Assembly (NCBI GenBank): GCA_021851145.1
Contig: JAJZJK010000003.1
Coordinates: forward strand, 1 to 43,985
Reading direction: 5' to 3'
Length of the DNA stretch: 43,985 bases
Source of the DNA: Nanobdellota archaeon
GTDB taxonomy: Archaea > Nanobdellota > Nanobdellia > Parvarchaeales > Parvarchaeaceae
Of the stretch, positions 43,127 through 43,985 are shown in pieces. How positions within the stretch are numbered: the stretch's first letter is position 1; each line of letters starts with the position of its first letter. A program made the position numbers and the translations under genes. The notes under the pieces are model-generated. The model had not been told where the DNA came from and ran no database searches. It worked only from the letters and a program-made list of their open reading frames with translations.

Positions 43127-43636
43127 ATGATAATAGCGATATCTGGCACACCTGGCACTGGAAAGCACACTATTGCAAAAATACTTGCAAAAGAGATGAA
43201 GTATAAAGTATTGGACTTAAACCCTGTTCTTAATTCTGGCAAAAAAGAAAAAGAGGTAACACTTAAAGAGGTAAATTTAGCTTTTCAAAGAAATAAAACT
43301 GATAATCTAATTGTTGTTTCGCACTTAGCTCATTTTATAAAATCTAATAAAATAAATTTTGTGATAGTGCTTAGAACTAACCCTTTAGTACTAGTAAAAA
43401 GGCTGAAAAAAAGAGGATATAAGAAATCAAAGATATATGATAATGCTATCTTTGAGGCTATGGATGGAACGTACGCAGAAGCTTCAAAAATGAAAAAAGA
43501 AGTATTTCAGATTAATAATACAAAAAACTTAGAAATGACTATCAAAAAGGCAAAGTCAATAATAAACGGAAAGGGGAAAGGAGATATTGTTGATTTTTCT
43601 GATACAATTCTTAAAATAGAAAAAATGTTTAAATAA
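43127..43636 (+). CDS. Archaeal adenylate kinase-like (Fap7/hCINAP family)
   Basis: 169 aa. The P-loop is GTPGTGKHT (7-15): the usual Ser/Thr after the Lys is His. Downstream, VVSHLAHFIKSNKINFVIVL then LRTNPLVLVKRLKKRGYKKSKIYDN fit Fap7/hCINAP (normally R..L..RGY...K...N...E). Fap7 has adenylate kinase/ATPase activity and acts in small ribosomal subunit maturation. Confidence 0.85.
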   Translation: MIIAISGTPGTGKHTIAKILAKEMKYKVLDLNPVLNSGKKEKEVTLKEVNLAFQRNKTDNLIVVSHLAHFIKSNKINFVIVLRTNPLVLVKRLKKRGYKKSKIYDNAIFEAMDGTYAEASKMKKEVFQINNTKNLEMTIKKAKSIINGKGKGDIVDFSDTILKIEKMFK

Positions 43637-43656
43637 AAGTAATTTTTATAATAAAG

Positions 43657-43985
43657 ATGGAGATAAAAGAAATAAAAGCGCTTAAGATATTGAATGCAAA
43701 TTCTAATTTTACTGTCGAGGTTATAATAAATTCGGAAAATGGCCAATTTAGAGGATCTTCTCCTGCTGGTGAGAGTAACAGCAAGTATGAAGTAAGTCAA
43801 TTTAGCAATGGCATAGACCAGGAGATAAGTAGTTTTAATACCTACCTAAAAAACTTAATTGGAAAAGCTATAAACAGCTTAGAAGACATTTTTAATATAG
43901 AAAAAGAAATTCCTAAAGAGTTTATAGGCGGGCCTTCACTTTCACTTTCTTACGCACTTATATACGCTTTAAGTTCAGATTTAAA
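43657..43985 (+). CDS. Divergent enolase, N-terminal fragment (runs off the window)
   Basis: 109 codons of an open frame from ATG 43657 to the edge. IKALKILNANSNFTVEV corresponds to the enolase start I..AREILDSRGNPTVEV, GSSPAGESNSKYE to the PSGASTG.YEA loop, and GGPSLSLSYALIYAL to the GANA.LG.S.A helix. Several normally invariant residues (DSRGNP, SGAS Ser) are changed, so it may be a weak or non-catalytic enolase or a paralogue. Active-site residues of the barrel lie outside the window. Confidence 0.7.
   Translation, partial: MEIKEIKALKILNANSNFTVEVIINSENGQFRGSSPAGESNSKYEVSQFSNGIDQEISSFNTYLKNLIGKAINSLEDIFNIEKEIPKEFIGGPSLSLSYALIYALSSDL

Noticed and set aside
1-43985. CRISPR array, insertion sequence, integrase or rRNA
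   Set aside because: No regularly spaced repeats, transposase or integrase motifs, or rRNA-like stretches were seen; the only long repeat is the tRNA-Leu pair.

Overview
The window is a compact, AT-rich piece of an archaeal chromosome. The gene content is unambiguously archaeal: PCNA, TFE, Rpo4, L21e, L40e, aEF1-beta, Pth2, AglB, aMBF1, Cbf5, archaeal PheST and a cupin-type phosphoglucose isomerase. Most start codons have a TATA-like box about 25-28 bases upstream and no Shine-Dalgarno, so leaderless transcription looks like the rule. Small genes, tight packing and many small membrane or surface proteins suggest a DPANN-type lineage (Micrarchaeota/Parvarchaeota-like), but this placement is inference without a 16S gene or tree. 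There is no rRNA, IS element, CRISPR array or clear prophage.

Layout. 1-8.3 kb: surface and membrane proteins, a HIT hydrolase, an MFS exporter, DUF763 and a CtlX-like amidinohydrolase. 8.4-9.8 kb: tRNA-Leu, rpl21e, rpo4, DUF655 and tRNA-Trp in line. 9.9-12.7 kb: a CPA2 antiporter, tRNA-Pro and cbf5. 12.8-19 kb: a CMP-kinase-like gene followed by a glycosylation/cell-envelope cluster (AglB, Pgi, Wzx-like flippase). 19-22.9 kb: a plus-strand operon of YchF-type GTPase, RsmA/KsgA, an M50 protease and a PAC2 protein. 22.9-28.4 kb: degenerate Nudix, TFE, site-2 protease, L40e, RNase P p30, small membrane proteins, a broken gene and a small kinase-like gene. 28.5-33.8 kb: tRNA-Val, SerS, a large two-part metallophosphoesterase, a DHH phosphoesterase and the EF1-beta/Zn-ribbon pair. 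33.8-38 kb: Pth2, tRNA-Gly, an endonuclease-like gene, PCNA with an OB-like partner, HemK2-like methyltransferase and SepF. 38-44 kb: tRNA-Leu, aMBF1, PheT, PheS, a membrane metalloprotease, a Fap7-like kinase and the start of a divergent enolase.

Most notable. (1) cbf5 (archaeal TruB homologue) is interrupted by an in-frame UGA. The RNA there folds into a textbook bulge-helix-bulge; cutting it at the canonical positions removes exactly 12 nt (12490-12501), deletes the UGA and restores the catalytic TLDPNVTG motif in a 332-aa protein. This predicts an extremely short mRNA intron spliced by the tRNA endonuclease. (2) A tRNA-Leu at 9728-9810 carries anticodon AAG (A34), differing at only two bases from a tRNA-Leu(UAG) copy at 37981-38063; A34 tRNAs are essentially unknown in archaea. 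(3) tRNA-Trp has a 39-nt intron at 37/38 whose 3' junction has the same GAAGAA^A sequence as the cbf5 intron.

All six tRNA genes lie on the minus strand. Gene functions are from motif and family recognition by eye; no searches were run.
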